Shown piece after piece: positions 4,130 to 5,311 of a DNA stretch of 5,311 nucleotides (position 1 is the stretch's first letter; each line of letters opens with the position of its first letter). The stretch lies in assembly GCA_900548935.1 (NCBI GenBank), contig URMR01000133.1, positions 1-5,311 on the forward strand. The letters are read 5' to 3'. Below the pieces are notes generated by a model. That model worked only from the letters and a program-made list of their open reading frames with translations, was not told where the DNA came from and did no database searches. The position numbers and the translations under genes were made by a program. The stretch is from an uncultured Collinsella sp. (GTDB lineage Bacteria > Actinomycetota > Coriobacteriia > Coriobacteriales > Coriobacteriaceae).

Positions 4130-5311
4130 TTACTCCACCGGTTTGAAGATGGTGGCTTGGCCGAAGACGCTGCGGATGAGAGCCTTGGCCTCGTCCTCGG
4201 TCTGCGGGATGCTCGGGGCTGCGCCTTGATGGCCGAAGGGGCTGCCCGCGCCGGGGTTGGACTCCCAGGGAGCTGCAGGAGCGTCCTCCTCTTTGGGGGC
4301 AGTTGCAGCGGGCTTGGGCGCGGACGCCGCACCCGGCACGTCGAACGGAGGCAGATCGTCCCCGCTCGCATCGCCTGCAAAGCCGCCGACCATGGCGTCA
4401 TCGTAGGGCACCTGCTCGGATTCCCACGGTGCAGACTGCGCAGACGGCTGAGCCTTGGGAGCGGCAGAGCGCTCGGGCGCACGGGGCGCTGGCTCGGTCG
4501 GGAGCTTGCCCGTGGCAGGAGCGCCGGCAGGGTTGTCGGAGCGCAGCCAGGGGGCCTTAGCCAGGTCGGATGACTTAGACGCAGGCGCGGCGGCGGGCTT
4601 GTGCGCGGGAGCCGGAGCAGCAGATTTGGGCGTAGCGGGCTTAGGCGCCGACGGGGTCGGTGCCATCACCGGCGTCGCTTGCTGCTGCGGAGCGCTGGCG
4701 CTCGAGGATACAGGGGCCGCCGAGGACACGGGTTGCGGGTCCGCAGATACCGCAGCCCGTGCAGATGGAGAATGCTCCTCATGTTGAGGAGCCGGCGTGC
4801 CACCTCCATCCAGGACGTAGTCGACGGTGCGACGACCGAAGACCGCGCAGACCGTCGGCAGGACCACCGATTGCGTGTCGGCGCGACCGAGCATCTTGAT
4901 GGCAAAGGTCGAGCCCGCGGGGAACGAGACCGTGAGCTTGGAGCCGTCGTCGGCCGTGGCGCGGGCGTTGAGCAAAAGGCCTGCATAGGAAGCCTGACGA
5001 GCCTTGACGCGCTCGACGACCTCGGCCCATTTGCGCTGGAGCTCGCCGGCGTCCTCGACCGCGGGGGTCTCGGCAGCACCGGCGGCGACAACCTGGGCGG
5101 CAGTGTTGGTCTGGGGCTTAGGTGCCGGCACGGTCGATGCAGCGGGCGCGGGAGCCGGAGCCGCGGACTTGGGCGCAGGCTGGGCAGCCGGAACAGCAGC
5201 GCCGCGGTCCCAAGGCATGCCACCCTGATGCGCAGACGTAGCAGCGGGGGCGGCGGTCGCCGCAGGAGTAGCAGCTCGGGCACCCGAGATCAGCGTCGGC
5301 TGCTGGACAGC
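4130..5311 (-). CDS. dnaX: DNA polymerase III subunit tau (DnaX), C-terminal part; N-terminus outside window
   Basis: The frame is open from the right edge to a TAA at 4132-4130, giving 393 visible residues. The AAA+ clamp-loader ATPase part is outside, so the call rests on the C-terminal half and the ybaB-recR context. The first 85 or so visible residues are Ala/Pro-rich linker. Residues about 89-168 form a compact domain (ELQRKWAEVVERVKAR, then LLLNARATADDGSKLTVSFP) like the post-ATPase domain of actinobacterial DnaX, which contacts the polymerase and helicase side of the replisome. A second long Ala/Pro/Ser linker (about 170-370) carries recurring PW motifs (33, 254, 295, 348), an acidic patch GDDLPPFD (317-324), and ends in a conserved-looking helix ALIRSVFGQATIFKPVE. 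The segment PKSAAPAPA occurs twice in the linkers. No A-rich slippage site for a short gamma form is visible in this part. Transcripts continuing toward ybaB would run antisense through the membrane-protein gene. Confidence 0.87.
   Translation of the reverse strand, partial: AVQQPTLISGARAATPAATAAPAATSAHQGGMPWDRGAAVPAAQPAPKSAAPAPAPAASTVPAPKPQTNTAAQVVAAGAAETPAVEDAGELQRKWAEVVERVKARQASYAGLLLNARATADDGSKLTVSFPAGSTFAIKMLGRADTQSVVLPTVCAVFGRRTVDYVLDGGGTPAPQHEEHSPSARAAVSADPQPVSSAAPVSSSASAPQQQATPVMAPTPSAPKPATPKSAAPAPAHKPAAAPASKSSDLAKAPWLRSDNPAGAPATGKLPTEPAPRAPERSAAPKAQPSAQSAPWESEQVPYDDAMVGGFAGDASGDDLPPFDVPGAASAPKPAATAPKEEDAPAAPWESNPGAGSPFGHQGAAPSIPQTEDEAKALIRSVFGQATIFKPVE

Noticed and set aside
4455..4787. 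Plus-strand Gly/Ala-rich frame opposite dnaX
   Set aside because: It is a mirror of the Ala/Pro linker codons and has no independent start signal.
4130..5311. Programmed frameshift site for a short DnaX (gamma) form
   Set aside because: No run such as AAAAAAG is visible on the coding strand within this part of the gene. The usual position would be earlier, near the end of the ATPase part, outside the window.

Overview
The window is a GC-rich stretch of bacterial chromosome. It carries the conserved dnaX-ybaB-recR order, a Hanks-type Ser/Thr kinase and Ala/Pro-rich linkers. Base composition, gene order and the Shine-Dalgarno sites suggest a high-GC Gram-positive, possibly a gut Coriobacteriia such as a Collinsella relative. 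That assignment is an inference from style, not from a search. The layout has three parts, and all genes but one are on the minus strand.

Right part (2362-5311): the C-terminal portion of dnaX (DNA polymerase III tau subunit, running off the right edge), then ybaB (nucleoid-associated YbaB/EbfC) and recR (recombination mediator with Toprim domain). This is a widely conserved replication/repair cluster. Here dnaX and ybaB are pushed apart by about 0.8 kb of much lower GC DNA. That DNA holds one plus-strand gene (3635-4108) for a small single-pass membrane protein, preceded by a promoter-like TATAAT and an AT-rich intergenic stretch full of dyads.

Middle (2113-2361): a 249-bp gap after recR. 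It contains a 26-bp near-perfect palindrome, an extended -10 promoter candidate, and a strong UUCG-type terminator hairpin sitting directly in front of the next gene's ribosome binding site.

Left part (1-2112): a two-gene unit. The first gene encodes a membrane-anchored, probably exported protein with a long Ser/Gly linker and a Cys-containing C-terminal domain. It overlaps by ATGA with the second gene, a Ser/Thr protein kinase with a complete set of catalytic motifs that runs off the left edge. The overlap suggests translational coupling, so a surface protein and an intracellular kinase are probably made together as a signalling pair. This pair and the inserted membrane-protein gene are the least familiar parts of the window. 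No CRISPR array, transposase, tRNA or rRNA was recognised.
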